This document shows, piece by piece, positions 5,882 to 14,371 of a DNA stretch of 64,000 bases. Position 1 is the first letter of the stretch. Each line of letters starts with the position of its first letter. Under the pieces are notes generated by a model, which saw nothing but the letters and a program-made list of their open reading frames with translations, had not been told where the DNA came from and ran no database searches. The DNA is taken from contig JBMFWA010000005.1 of assembly GCA_049965715.1 (NCBI GenBank), positions 1-64,000 of the forward strand, given 5' to 3'. The translations under genes were made by a program, and so were the position numbers. The stretch is from JAKAFX01 sp049965715. GTDB lineage: Archaea > Thermoplasmatota > Thermoplasmata > Thermoplasmatales > Thermoplasmataceae.

Positions 5882-7831
5882 ATGGCAGAAAATACTGAAA
5901 ACAGGGAAGTGCTTCCCACCGAGGAGAGATATCACCCGGGAATAGGTTCTTATGAGAACGTTTACAGGGAGTCTATTGATCACCCTGACGAATTCTGGTC
6001 GAAGGCCGCCACAATTCTTGACTGGAGCAGGCCATGGGATAAAATCCTCGATGACAGTAAGCCTCCGTTTTACAAGTGGTTCGTTAACGGGAAACTGAAT
6101 GTTTCCTACAACGCCGTTGACCGGCACATAATTTCACACAGAAGAAACAAGGCCGCGTATATGTGGATCGGTGAGAACGGCGAGGAGAAGATCATCACCT
6201 ACGACGGACTTTACAGAAGAGTGAACAATCTTGCTTCCGCTCTTATAAATCTTGGAATAAAGAAGGGAGACCGGATACTCATTTATCTGCCCATGATCCT
6301 GGAAGCTCCTGTTGCAATGCTTGCTGCAGCAAGAATCGGCGCCACATTCTCATTCGTCTTCGCAGGTTTCGGAGCTACTGCAATAGCCGAAAGGATTGAG
6401 GATGCAAAGGCCAAGATGGTTATCACAGCCGATGGAGGATACAGGAATGGAAAAATCGTCGAACTCAAGAAGGTGATTGATGAGGCACTTGAACAGACAT
6501 CCACTGTGACCAACGTAATCGTTGTCAGGAGAACAGGCCATAACATCTCAATGGAGGAGGGCCGTGACATATGGTACCATGAGGTTGTGGGTGACGGAAT
6601 GACTTATGTGAAGCCTGTTGAGATGGATTCCAATGATCCGCTTTACATCCTTTACACCTCCGGTACAACAGGTAAACCCAAAGGCGTGGTCCATGGGAAT
6701 GGAGGATACGCAGTATGGGTTGCAAATACGATGAAGTGGGCCTTCAATCCAGATGATGATGACAGATGGTGGTGCGCAGCTGATATAGGATGGGTGACAG
6801 GACACAGTTACATTGTATTCGCACCGCTCATACTTGGACTGACGTCGATAATATACGAGGGGTCGATCACCTATCCTGCACCTGACAGGCTCTGGGAAAT
6901 CATTGAACGATACAGGGTCAACATTCTCTACACTTCCCCGACAGCGATCAGGACTCTTATGCGTTTCGGGGAAAAATACCCCAAGATGCATGATCTTTCC
7001 ACCCTCAAGGTTCTGGGAACTGTGGGAGAACCAATAAACCCTGCTGCGTGGAAATGGTACTATGAGAATATCGGCAATTCAAAATGCCCGATCATCGATA
7101 CCTACTGGCAGACAGAAACCGGTGGTTTTGTTATCTCTCCAGCACTGGGACTTGGATTGCCTCCGCTGAAACCTGGATCCGCGACTTTTCCGATGCCTGG
7201 AATTGATCCAGTGATTCTTGACGAAGGGGGTAATGAAGTGAGAAGGGGAGAAAAGGGATTCATAGCCTACCGTAAACCATGGCCGGGCATGTTCCTGACA
7301 TTGAACAACGATCCGGAGAGATTCAAAAAGACGTACTTCGAGAAGTTCAATGGTATGTACTACTGCGGAGACTACGCTGTGAGGGACAATGATGGATATT
7401 ACTGGCTTCTTGGCAGGGCAGACGAGGTGCTCAAGGTGTCCGGCCACAGACTGGGTACCATAGAAATAGAGGACGCGTTGATTTCCTCTAAGGAGGTTGC
7501 TGAGGCCGCTGCCTTTGGAAAACCTGATGAGATCAAAGGTGACAGCATAGTGACCTTTGTTGTCATAAAGGACGAATTTAAGGGAACGCCTGAAATTGTG
7601 TCCACTCTCCGCAAGAGAATCAGGGAGGAACTTGGCCCGATCTATGTTCCTGATGAGATACACATTGTCAACACCCTGCCAAAGACAAGGAGCGGCAAGA
7701 TAATGAGAAGGGTTGTAAAGGCAGTATTTCTCGGACAGTTGCCTGGCGACATCAGCACTCTTGAGAGTTCTGCCTCCGTGGACGAGATCAAGGCTGCCAT
7801 CGACGAATTCAAGAAAGAGACCAGCAAATAG
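5882..7831 (+). CDS. acs: acetyl-CoA synthetase (AMP-forming acetate-CoA ligase)
   Basis: A full-length 649-residue member of the ANL superfamily; bacterial and archaeal Acs are about 650. The N-terminal acetyl-CoA synthetase segment (YHPGIGSYENVYRESIDHPD) is present. The P-loop-like adenylate motif YTSGTTGKPKGVVHG lies near residue 258, the tryptophan that limits substrate size to acetate is in TYWQTETGG, and the C-terminal hinge and acyl-lysine motif TRSGKIMRR holds Lys606, the residue regulated by acetylation in this family. The enzyme converts acetate, ATP and CoA to acetyl-CoA, AMP and PPi in the cytoplasm. It is transcribed away from an acetate permease, from a strong TATA box. A small hairpin follows the stop. 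Confidence 0.95.
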   Translation: MAENTENREVLPTEERYHPGIGSYENVYRESIDHPDEFWSKAATILDWSRPWDKILDDSKPPFYKWFVNGKLNVSYNAVDRHIISHRRNKAAYMWIGENGEEKIITYDGLYRRVNNLASALINLGIKKGDRILIYLPMILEAPVAMLAAARIGATFSFVFAGFGATAIAERIEDAKAKMVITADGGYRNGKIVELKKVIDEALEQTSTVTNVIVVRRTGHNISMEEGRDIWYHEVVGDGMTYVKPVEMDSNDPLYILYTSGTTGKPKGVVHGNGGYAVWVANTMKWAFNPDDDDRWWCAADIGWVTGHSYIVFAPLILGLTSIIYEGSITYPAPDRLWEIIERYRVNILYTSPTAIRTLMRFGEKYPKMHDLSTLKVLGTVGEPINPAAWKWYYENIGNSKCPIIDTYWQTETGGFVISPALGLGLPPLKPGSATFPMPGIDPVILDEGGNEVRRGEKGFIAYRKPWPGMFLTLNNDPERFKKTYFEKFNGMYYCGDYAVRDNDGYYWLLGRADEVLKVSGHRLGTIEIEDALISSKEVAEAAAFGKPDEIKGDSIVTFVVIKDEFKGTPEIVSTLRKRIREELGPIYVPDEIHIVNTLPKTRSGKIMRRVVKAVFLGQLPGDISTLESSASVDEIKAAIDEFKKETSK

Positions 7832-7848
7832 GACAGTGTGAAAATGAT

Positions 7849-7863
7849 GGCACGAAAAGTGCC
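7849..7863 (+). terminator. small hairpin after acs
   Basis: GGCAC (7849-7853) and GTGCC (7859-7863) form a 5-bp stem with loop GAAAA, 17 bases after the acs stop. T-rich sequence with ATTTATTTTTTG follows about 25 bases later. It is a weak candidate for the acs transcript end. Confidence 0.3.
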
Positions 7864-7952
7864 TTCAGTATATTTCTTCACAATTTATTTTTTGTAAATG
7901 CAACTGCATCTGATGATAATTATTCATAAATAACGCTGCGTGATTCCAGCTC

Positions 7953-8789
7953 GTGCTTGAAATAGGTTGTGAAAACAGCAGAGCCGGAATAGACACCCTT
8001 GGGGCTTATCTCTCGTCTTTGACAATAGGGTCCACAGTGGTGCTGATGGAATCGGAGGACGGACACCAGACCCACGGAGGGTGTGCGGTTCTTTCTCCCT
8101 TTGCAAACAGAATCAGGAATGCAGAGTATGTCTTCGAGGGCAAGAGGTACAGCCTGCCAAAGAACTCGGGCGAACACTCGATACATGGACTTCTGAGGGA
8201 TCTGAGATGGAATGTCGAAAAGTCTGAAAACAACAGGGTCGCAGTTTTAAGCACCGTGTTGAGGCACCCAGGTTATCCCTCTGAACTGTACTCGAAATTA
8301 ACCTATTCGATTTCAGAGAACAGTTTTTCAGTCGATTATGTGGCCCTCAACTCAGGATCAGCCAACTGCCCGGTACTTATAGGTTTTCATCCATACTTCA
8401 TGACCGGAAAGAAATGGAAACTGGACTACAGGGGCAAAGTCACCAAGCTGTTGTATATGGATCAGTATTTTCCCAGTGGAGAAACCGAGCCTGCTGACCT
8501 CAGGTCAGAAAACTTACATCTGTCCAAACTGGATAACTGCTTCCACTTTGACGGAGATCTCCGGTTGATATCCGATAATGGAACCTTTCTGATTAAGAGG
8601 TCAAACATGCCATATCTGGTGATCTACAATGGAACCTATGCGGGGAATGATTCTGTGGCAATTGAACCCATGACAGGAGCTCCTGATGCATATAACAATG
8701 GAATCGGCCTTCTGAAGCTGAGACCTGGTGAGTCCTTCAGTTGCGGCTTTGAGATAACCGTTGAACAGGAAATGACGGGTTCACTCTGA
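7953..8789 (+). CDS. galM: aldose 1-epimerase (galactose mutarotase family)
   Basis: A 278-residue beta-sandwich sugar epimerase. The conserved FANRIRNAEYVFEGKRYSL block near residue 50, HSIHGLLRDLRWNV near residue 76 (first catalytic-site His) and GFHPYFM near residue 147 (second His) are typical of the family. The acidic catalytic residue would lie in the MTGAPDAYNNG segment near the C-terminus. It interconverts alpha and beta anomers of aldoses, or of hexose-6-phosphates in some subfamilies. The start is GTG at 7953; TTCATAAATAA at 7922-7932 lies about 25 bases before it, which supports a leaderless mRNA. There are no sugar-pathway neighbours, so the exact sugar is open. Confidence 0.8.
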   Translation: MLEIGCENSRAGIDTLGAYLSSLTIGSTVVLMESEDGHQTHGGCAVLSPFANRIRNAEYVFEGKRYSLPKNSGEHSIHGLLRDLRWNVEKSENNRVAVLSTVLRHPGYPSELYSKLTYSISENSFSVDYVALNSGSANCPVLIGFHPYFMTGKKWKLDYRGKVTKLLYMDQYFPSGETEPADLRSENLHLSKLDNCFHFDGDLRLISDNGTFLIKRSNMPYLVIYNGTYAGNDSVAIEPMTGAPDAYNNGIGLLKLRPGESFSCGFEITVEQEMTGSL

Positions 8790-8837
8790 TCGATAAAAGA
8801 TGGAAATAAAATATAAGCGGTGTTGGTATAGGGAATT

Positions 8838-10034
8838 ATGGAACCGACCCCCGGGACTTCCGATTTTGATTTTATAGTGAGCCTTGCTAAAAGGATTATT
8901 CCTGTTAAGGCAATATCGCCCTTTGCCGGCGGAAAAGGCGAGTCGGATAGGATCGACGAGATCGAATTCATTCTGGAGGAACTTGGCTATGATTCATACA
9001 CAAGGTACGATGTAATTGATGAAAGCCAGACAAAGCGATCCAATCTCGTTCTCAAGATCGGGCATCAGGAGAAGACTTTATGGTTCATACCACACGTTGA
9101 TACTGTTCCTGCTGGTGATATCAATCTCTGGACCAAAGATCCGTTCAAGGCAACCGTAGAGGGAAACAGAATATACGGCAGGGGATCGTCCGATAATCTT
9201 CAGGCTGTGTTTCTCTCGCTTTACATGCTTAAGAAGTTTGATCCTTCCAGGCTCAAGTACAACCTTGCAATTGCCTTTGTTGCCGACGAGGAAATGGGAA
9301 GCAAATACGGGATACAGTACCTGATATCGCAGAACATTTTCCACAAAGATGACCTGGTGATCGTACCTGATTGGGGCGTCCCGGACGGAAAACAGATTGA
9401 GATAGCTGAAAAGAGCATACTCTGGCTGAAGTTCACGGTCTTTGGGAAACAGGGGCATGCCAGCAAACCTTCCGAAGCAGTCAATGCCTCCAAGCTGGGA
9501 ATGAAGTTCATGCTTGAACTCGATGCAATGCTCCATGACAGATTCAAGGATACAAATGACCTGTTCAGCCCGAACGTTTCCACATTCGAAATAACCAAGC
9601 ACGACCTGAACGTGGAGAATATCAACACGATTCCAGGCAAGGACACCTTCTACATGGACTGCCGTATACTTCCCAAATATGACCTGGATATTGTACTGGA
9701 CGAGATTGACAGGCTGCTGAGGAAATTTGAGACGGAAAACAAGGTCAAGATCACAATTGACCCTGTTCAGCGTGAGCAGTCTCCTCCACCAACATCCAAG
9801 GATTCGGAGATCGTGAAACTACTTTCATCAGCCATTGCACAGGTTTCAGGATCAGAACCCTCGCTGATTGGAATAGGCGGGGGGACATGTGCAGCATTTT
9901 TCAGGAACCTTGGAATAGAAGCTGTTGTCTGGAGCACGGCATTCAATGAAATCTACCACCAGGCAGATGAATATTGTGTTATCGATCACATCTTCAATGA
10001 CTTCAAGGTAATGGAAAAGATACTCACAGGATGA
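8838..10034 (+). CDS. M20-family metallopeptidase/deacylase
   Basis: A 398-residue M20 (ArgE/DapE/carboxypeptidase G2-type) enzyme. The di-zinc and catalytic elements are in order: FIPHVDTVPAGD near residue 82 (His and Asp), GRGSSDNLQAVF near residue 118 (bridging Asp), VADEEMGSKYG near residue 150 (catalytic Glu plus ligand Glu), DWGVPDGKQIEIAEKS, then a dimerisation-domain block GKQGHASKPSEAVNAS, and the C-terminal His in AFNEIYHQADEY. Family members hydrolyse acyl-amino acids, succinyl-diaminopimelate or dipeptides. The motif pattern is closest to DapE/ArgE-like sequences, but no lysine or arginine biosynthesis genes lie beside it, so a peptidase or aminoacylase role in peptide use is equally plausible. 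It is convergent with nadM, with no gap. Confidence 0.8.
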   Translation: MEPTPGTSDFDFIVSLAKRIIPVKAISPFAGGKGESDRIDEIEFILEELGYDSYTRYDVIDESQTKRSNLVLKIGHQEKTLWFIPHVDTVPAGDINLWTKDPFKATVEGNRIYGRGSSDNLQAVFLSLYMLKKFDPSRLKYNLAIAFVADEEMGSKYGIQYLISQNIFHKDDLVIVPDWGVPDGKQIEIAEKSILWLKFTVFGKQGHASKPSEAVNASKLGMKFMLELDAMLHDRFKDTNDLFSPNVSTFEITKHDLNVENINTIPGKDTFYMDCRILPKYDLDIVLDEIDRLLRKFETENKVKITIDPVQREQSPPPTSKDSEIVKLLSSAIAQVSGSEPSLIGIGGGTCAAFFRNLGIEAVVWSTAFNEIYHQADEYCVIDHIFNDFKVMEKILTG

Positions 10035-10547
10035 TTATTCCCCGTCTGATTTTGCAAGATCGCGGAGCCTTCCCTCGCCGTCGATCTCATCCACTATTTC
10101 AGCGACCTGTTTCGGCACATCGGAACGCCAGTCGCCGCCGCTTATCATCTTCTCCCTTATTCTCGTACCGGACCATCTGGTCCTGTTAAGAAGAGAAACA
10201 GACTGCACCTCATATTTCTTTTCAGAAAACAGGCGTTTAACCAGAGGATTGTTGGTATAAACCTTGGAAAATTTAGGGGTCAGTGATTCCACATGAGCAA
10301 CCCAGAGTGGATTGGAATTCACATCCTCTATAGGTACGAGGTAAAAATCGTATATCTTATTTTCCTCAAGCGATCTTGAAATCATCAGATGTCTTTCTCC
10401 TGCCGTGAACGGATCCTTAAGCGTGTGAGAATACTGTGCACTTCCTATTCCTATTATCACCGACGAGTTTTCCCGAAGTATGGATCGTATCACCTCAAGA
10501 TGCCCGAGATGGAAAGGCTGAAATCTGCCCACTACCAAAGCTCTCAT
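10035..10547 (-). CDS. nadM: archaeal nicotinamide-nucleotide adenylyltransferase (NadM)
   Basis: A nucleotidyltransferase of about 170 residues. It begins MRALVVGRFQPFHLGHLEVI, where GRFQPFHLGH is the first ATP-binding motif with the HxGH signature, and near the C-terminal part it carries NRTRWSGTRIREKMISG, the archaeal NadM version of the ISSTxxR motif. Length and motifs match archaeal NadM, which makes NAD from NMN and ATP. An in-frame codon pair upstream could add two residues, but MRALVVGRFQ is the natural start. It is a single gene, convergent with the M20 peptidase. Confidence 0.9.
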   Translation of the reverse strand: MRALVVGRFQPFHLGHLEVIRSILRENSSVIIGIGSAQYSHTLKDPFTAGERHLMISRSLEENKIYDFYLVPIEDVNSNPLWVAHVESLTPKFSKVYTNNPLVKRLFSEKKYEVQSVSLLNRTRWSGTRIREKMISGGDWRSDVPKQVAEIVDEIDGEGRLRDLAKSDGE

Positions 10548-10621
10548 TACCAAGGTAATCTGATCTAAGACATAAATCTTTGACTATCAATATTTTTACG
10601 ATTGCTGTTCAGGTGCTCTGA

Positions 10622-10738
10622 TCATCTACCATATACTGGCTTATATTCACAGATTCCTCCTTCATTCCCATAAATTCTGTGGGGCACCATAAATTGATGA
10701 TCCGCCGACGGCATCGGAAAATAGCTGTAATCCATCAT
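10622..10738 (-). CDS. possible small ORF of 38 residues, unknown
   Basis: From ATG 10738 the minus strand encodes a short Tyr/Pro/His-rich peptide (MMDYSYFPMPSADHQ...), ending in KPVYGR. Its composition looks protein-like rather than random and the frame is open upstream as far as the padR promoter, with no further ATG. Transcription could start from the bidirectional AT-rich region at 10794-10803. No relative is recognised. It could be a remnant of a longer gene or a chance ORF. Confidence 0.25.
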   Translation of the reverse strand: MMDYSYFPMPSADHQFMVPHRIYGNEGGICEYKPVYGR

Positions 10739-10782
10739 CGTTATTATGTACGGGTGCGCTGCCTGCCAGTGTTGCTTGAATA

Positions 10783-10810
10783 ATATCGTTATCGTTAAAT
10801 AGCGATATCG
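10783..10810. promoter_or_regulatory. padR promoter with overlapping quasi-palindrome (probable PadR operator)
   Basis: The TATA-like TTAAATA at 10795-10801 is 23-29 bases before the padR ATG at 10824. It is enclosed by the near-perfect 16-base palindrome ATCGTTAAATAGCGAT (10791-10806; arms ATCG/CGAT, 8-base spacer). A second nested pair, ATATCG (10783-10788) and CGATAT (10803-10808), extends it. PadR-family proteins usually repress their own operon by binding an inverted repeat with about 8 bases of spacing, so this would block TBP access. The assignment is inferred from position and symmetry. Confidence 0.5.
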
Positions 10811-10823
10811 AATATCCGAAATC

Positions 10824-11243
10824 ATGTATCCTTACAATGAATTGCGTGGAAGGAGAGGCTTCCTGCGCCCTTACATAATAAACACCTTAAAATCCTCCCC
10901 AAAAAACGGAGCAGAAATAATGAGCGAACTGGAAGTTATGAGCAAGGGATACTGGAGACCTTCGCCAGGATCGGTGTACCCTATTCTTCATTCTCTGGAG
11001 AATGAGGGAATCATAAAGAAAGGCGATAACGGGAAATATGAGATAATGAAGAGCTATGAATCCGCAGAGGCACAGCTTCTTGAGGATGATCTTGAATCTG
11101 TCCTTAATGAGATGAAGGACTTCTCGGAGTACCTCCTTGATCTGGCCCATACCCGTAAGGAAAAATTGAGAAAGGGAATCGATGATATTAAGATGATATC
11201 TGAAAGACTGCAAAAATGTATAGAAAAGCTGGATGGTGACTAG
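10824..11243 (+). CDS. PadR-family transcriptional regulator
   Basis: A 139-residue protein with an N-terminal PadR winged helix: RPYIINTLKSSPKNGAEIMS (helix 1-2), then the family hallmark YWRPSPGSVYPILHSLENEG (about residues 43-62, recognition helix and wing entry) and IIKKGDNGKYEI (wing). The C-terminal 60 residues are a charged helix for dimerisation. It directly precedes an ABC exporter ATPase (the stop is adjacent to the next ATG), the classic local-repressor arrangement for multidrug exporters. It probably binds the palindrome over its own TATA box and is released by the exported compound; the ligand is unknown. Confidence 0.85.
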   Translation: MYPYNELRGRRGFLRPYIINTLKSSPKNGAEIMSELEVMSKGYWRPSPGSVYPILHSLENEGIIKKGDNGKYEIMKSYESAEAQLLEDDLESVLNEMKDFSEYLLDLAHTRKEKLRKGIDDIKMISERLQKCIEKLDGD

Positions 11244-12236
11244 ATGGCAATAATAGAGGTCAGGAATCTAACAAAGATATACAGTGGAAAAGTGAAAGCT
11301 GTCGACAGTATCTCTTTTTCTGTCAATGAGAATGAAGTTTACGGCCTCCTGGGTCCCAATGGCGCTGGTAAGACCACAACCATCAAGATGCTCACATCCT
11401 CGCTTAAACCGACTTCCGGAACAGCCACAATTGACGGACTGGACATTGTCAGGGATTCACTCAAAGTTAGGGAGATAATTGGGATAGTTCCGCAGGATCT
11501 GACCGCTGATGAGGACCTCAAGGGGTATGAGAACCTGATGATGTTTGCTCAATTTTATAATATTCCCAGGAAAGAAGCCGAAGATCAGATAGAAAAGCTT
11601 CTCGATCTGGTTGATCTGAAGGAAGCTGCAAACAAGTACGTGAGAGAATATTCCGGCGGAATGAGAAAAAGGCTTGAACTTGCAATCGGCCTTCTCCATA
11701 ATCCCAAGGTACTGTTCCTAGATGAACCGACCCTCGGGCTGGATGTCCAGACACGGACAAAGATGTGGGAATACATCAGAAACGTTGTGAAGGCGATTGG
11801 AGTCACCATAATACTCACAAGCCATTATCTTGAAGAGATTGACGAACTCGCTGACAGGATGTCCATAATAGACCGGGGAAAGATTGTCATCACTGGCACA
11901 TCTGCGGAGCTCAAAAGCTCCCTGAAAGGTGACATAATTTCCGTGACATGCGGAGACAGGGAAAATGCCTCACGACTTGCAGCCTATCCAGGGGCAATTG
12001 AACCTCCAAAGGTGAAGGAACTGGATGTGCGAATCAAGGTTGAAAATTCTGAAACTGAACTGGCAAAGATTTTCAATTACATGATTGAGAACAGGATAAC
12101 CCCGCTGTCGATAAATGTCTACAAGCCTTCGCTTGACCAGGTATTCATAGAATACACGGGCAAGACCATAAAGGAGGCAGAGGGCGGGGAAGATGTCAGG
12201 AGGAACATGATGAACATGAGGAGAATGAGAGCATGA
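11244..12236 (+). CDS. ABC-2 type exporter ATP-binding protein (DrrA/CcmA-like)
   Basis: A 330-residue ABC ATPase. Walker A GPNGAGKTT is at residues 37-45, the Q-loop Gln is in IVPQDLTADEDL (near 84), the signature YSGGMRKR is at 136-143, Walker B VLFLDEP at 156-162 with catalytic Glu161, and the switch His is in LTSHYLEEIDELAD (near 194). The C-terminal 100 residues match the extra domain of drug- and ABC-2-type ATPases. It energises export of hydrophobic compounds or lipids with the membrane subunit encoded next; the ATG of that gene overlaps this stop by four bases. The local PadR regulator suggests an inducible multidrug or lipid exporter. Confidence 0.9.
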   Translation: MAIIEVRNLTKIYSGKVKAVDSISFSVNENEVYGLLGPNGAGKTTTIKMLTSSLKPTSGTATIDGLDIVRDSLKVREIIGIVPQDLTADEDLKGYENLMMFAQFYNIPRKEAEDQIEKLLDLVDLKEAANKYVREYSGGMRKRLELAIGLLHNPKVLFLDEPTLGLDVQTRTKMWEYIRNVVKAIGVTIILTSHYLEEIDELADRMSIIDRGKIVITGTSAELKSSLKGDIISVTCGDRENASRLAAYPGAIEPPKVKELDVRIKVENSETELAKIFNYMIENRITPLSINVYKPSLDQVFIEYTGKTIKEAEGGEDVRRNMMNMRRMRA

Positions 12237-13039
12237 GCGGACTCATACCTCTCACTGTCAGGGAGATCAAGAAATGGTACAGGAATCCCACATTCTTCTT
12301 CGTGGGATTGATTCAGCCGTTCTTCTGGATTGCCCTGTTTGGAAGTGCACTTTCGGCCGGTCCCTTCGGATCGTCCAGCGCCTCGGTCTTTCTGGAGGGC
12401 GCTCACACATACATCACGTTCATCCTTGGCGGCGTACTGACAACCACTGCGCTCTTCACAGGCATGTTTTCAGGCATCAACATAATCTGGGACAGGCGTC
12501 TGGGAACTTTATCCAGGTTGTTGTCTTCGCCCATAAGCAGAAGCTCCATAGTGTTTTCAAAAATCCTTGCGGCCATGGTGCGTATTCTTGTCCAGGTTGT
12601 GATTCTCTTCATAGCGGCACTTGTGATTCCCAACGGGCTTGAACTGACCAACGGGATTACCATGCTGGAGATTGGCGTAATTGTCGCTGCCGTGCTGATG
12701 ATAGCGTTCATATTTTCAGCAATTTTCTCCATAATTGCTGTCAGAATGAGGAACATGCAGACCATATTCGGGATAACAAACCTTGTAAATCTCCCGCTGA
12801 TGTTCGCCAGCTTCGCTCTGTTTCCTCCATCATTCATGGCGTCCTGGTTGAAAACAGTGGCATATGGAAATCCCGTCAGCTGGTCTGCAATTGCCATGAG
12901 GGACGTCATCATCAATGGAACCGTGATAAGCTCATCCCAGATGTATACGGTTGGACTGTACCTTCTGTATCTGGGCATACTCACCGTTATAACCCTCCTG
13001 CTTGTCTATTTCGTGACAGAGAAGGAGATCAGGGAATAG
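12233..13039 (+). CDS. ABC-2 type exporter permease
   Basis: A 268-residue membrane protein with six predicted helices and the usual ABC-2 layout: a short cytoplasmic N-terminus with PLTVREIKKWYRNP (the connecting helix), the first helix FFVGLIQPFFWIALFG, an extracellular loop with small residues, TAL-rich helix 2, and the conserved RLLSSPISRSSIVFSKIL segment between helices 2 and 3 that contacts the ATPase. It ends in a helix followed by VTEKEIRE. It overlaps the ATPase gene by four bases (ATGA) and forms a half-transporter with it. The last codons, AGG GAA TAG, are part of an inverted repeat that extends beyond the stop. Confidence 0.85.
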   Translation: MSGLIPLTVREIKKWYRNPTFFFVGLIQPFFWIALFGSALSAGPFGSSSASVFLEGAHTYITFILGGVLTTTALFTGMFSGINIIWDRRLGTLSRLLSSPISRSSIVFSKILAAMVRILVQVVILFIAALVIPNGLELTNGITMLEIGVIVAAVLMIAFIFSAIFSIIAVRMRNMQTIFGITNLVNLPLMFASFALFPPSFMASWLKTVAYGNPVSWSAIAMRDVIINGTVISSSQMYTVGLYLLYLGILTVITLLLVYFVTEKEIRE

Positions 13040-13196
13040 TTTTTTTATTATTCCCTTCCTGCAGGGTATTATGTCGAGGCGAAGGGCAGCAAATCTGAGA
13101 TGCGACCTCTCGGGTCAAGGGAATAATCTGCTGCCTCTCCGGCTCTCACGCTAACATCGTCATGATAGCGCGTGCATAAGAACTTTTTTCATTGAC
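13031..13196 (+). ncRNA. compact intergenic region with mutually exclusive helices and a terminator-like end (candidate structured RNA)
   Basis: Four complementary relations are visible on the plus strand. Helix A pairs AGGGAATA (13031-13038) with TATTCCCT (13049-13056). Helix B pairs ATTATTCCCTT (13047-13057) with AAGGGAATAAT (13117-13127), 11 perfect bp that compete with A. Helix C pairs GGCAGCAAAT (13085-13094) with ATCTGCTGCC (13126-13135), one mismatch, which would make a pseudoknot with B. A last hairpin CGCTA/TAGCG (about 13150-13170) is followed by AACTTTTTTC near 13190-13196. The gene before is an ABC permease and the gene after is a MetF-like protein on the same strand. This could be an attenuator or riboswitch-like leader, or a short RNA gene. 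No known RNA family is matched by eye. Confidence 0.4.
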
Positions 13197-13255
13197 ATCT
13201 GACATATTATCTCAGAAATATTGTAACCTTGTTTCTCCAAAAGCAAAAAGTATTC

Positions 13256-14293
13256 ATGTCACTTATGCATGGAGTTCAGAACATGAATTCAGATTACACA
13301 AAATTTGTACATCTATTGCATAAAAGACCCCTTATATTTACTGTTGTACCGATTCGTGACAACAAAACCGGAGATCCGGTGCATGATGAGAAGATACTGA
13401 AGACTGTTGATGCGAGGAAGAGTGAGATAGCTGCAGCACTGAAACCTTTTTCCCGCCTCAGTGCTGTAAACGTTCCGGAGCTGGTTGAGGAGAATCACGA
13501 AGGAAAACCGAGGTACAACAGCGTCTACACAAGGAAGCTGGCCAGATCAATTGCGGATTCGCTCGGAGTGGATGCCATTGTGAACAAGGTTGTCGTTCAC
13601 ATTGACAGTTACGACGACTATGTCAAATGGGTTGCGGAAACCAGTTCACTCGGGATATCAAACATTATATTCGTCGGCGGGAATACCAGGCATCACAGGT
13701 ATCCTGGACCCAGTGTTTCAGAGGCAAACATAACAATCAGGCATCTTGAGGAGAAGGGCAAGATCAAGGGCATAACTGTTGGAAACATTTGCCTCCCGGA
13801 GAGAAGAGACGAGGCCAAGAAGATGCTTTTCAAAACACTCACCGGTGCAAAATTTTTCACCACACAGATGCTTTTTGACAGCAAACAGATCACGGATCTG
13901 CTTTACGAATACGGTAAGCTGTGCTCCATAGCAGATGTGGAACCTGCCACCATATTACTGAGTTTTGCACCATTGAAGAGCACTGCTGATCTCAATCTTC
14001 TCGATTTTCTTGGCGTGGACCTGCCTGAGAACGTTAAGAATTACATACTCGAGGATGTCAGCATGGCTGAGGCCACTCACCGTTCTCTTCTTAATGCGCT
14101 GAATGTCTACTCAGGCGTTGTGAAGGCCCTCAAAGATATTGAAAATCCAGTTCCCATCGGAATAAACATCGAACAGCTGACCAGATCTAACCTGTCATCC
14201 TCTGTGAGGATGCTTGGTGAATTCTCAGGAGTGATTGATCTTGAAAGCCATGGGATCAGTGAACGTCTGGAGAAATTGCAGCATCAAAACTGA
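13256..14293 (+). CDS. methylenetetrahydrofolate reductase (MetF superfamily)-like protein
   Basis: A TIM-barrel protein of about 345 residues resembling the MetF/FAD-linked reductase fold. The N-terminal strand is LIFTVVPIRDNKTGDPVHD, followed by the variable VNVPELVEENHEGKPRYNS, then the barrel strands DAIVNKVVVHIDSYDDYVKW, ISNIIFVGGNTRHHRYPGPS and GITVGNICLPERRDEAKKML, where canonical MetF has its FAD-contacting GGD and IAGYPE segments, and GAKFFTTQMLFDS near the end of the barrel. That last segment matches the conserved FITQ element of MetF. Canonical MetF makes 5-methyl-THF for methionine synthesis; archaea without folate may use another pterin. The start is unclear: the frame opens with TTG at 13229, and ATG codons lie at 13256 and 13283. 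I take the first ATG. A structured region lies directly upstream. Confidence 0.6.
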   Translation: MSLMHGVQNMNSDYTKFVHLLHKRPLIFTVVPIRDNKTGDPVHDEKILKTVDARKSEIAAALKPFSRLSAVNVPELVEENHEGKPRYNSVYTRKLARSIADSLGVDAIVNKVVVHIDSYDDYVKWVAETSSLGISNIIFVGGNTRHHRYPGPSVSEANITIRHLEEKGKIKGITVGNICLPERRDEAKKMLFKTLTGAKFFTTQMLFDSKQITDLLYEYGKLCSIADVEPATILLSFAPLKSTADLNLLDFLGVDLPENVKNYILEDVSMAEATHRSLLNALNVYSGVVKALKDIENPVPIGINIEQLTRSNLSSSVRMLGEFSGVIDLESHGISERLEKLQHQN

Positions 14294-14371
14294 ATCTGAG
14301 GATCTTAAAATGATGCGATAATCAGACGATCAGTCTTTGCGTACTGGCATGCCGCTGTGTGACCCGTGTTT

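Noticed and set aside
13095..13100. CTGAGA, the core of a TPP riboswitch, inside the structured region
   Set aside because: The second conserved TPP segment (ACCTGATCTGG..TAAT..CCAGCG-like) is not found downstream, and the helices seen do not match the TPP layout.
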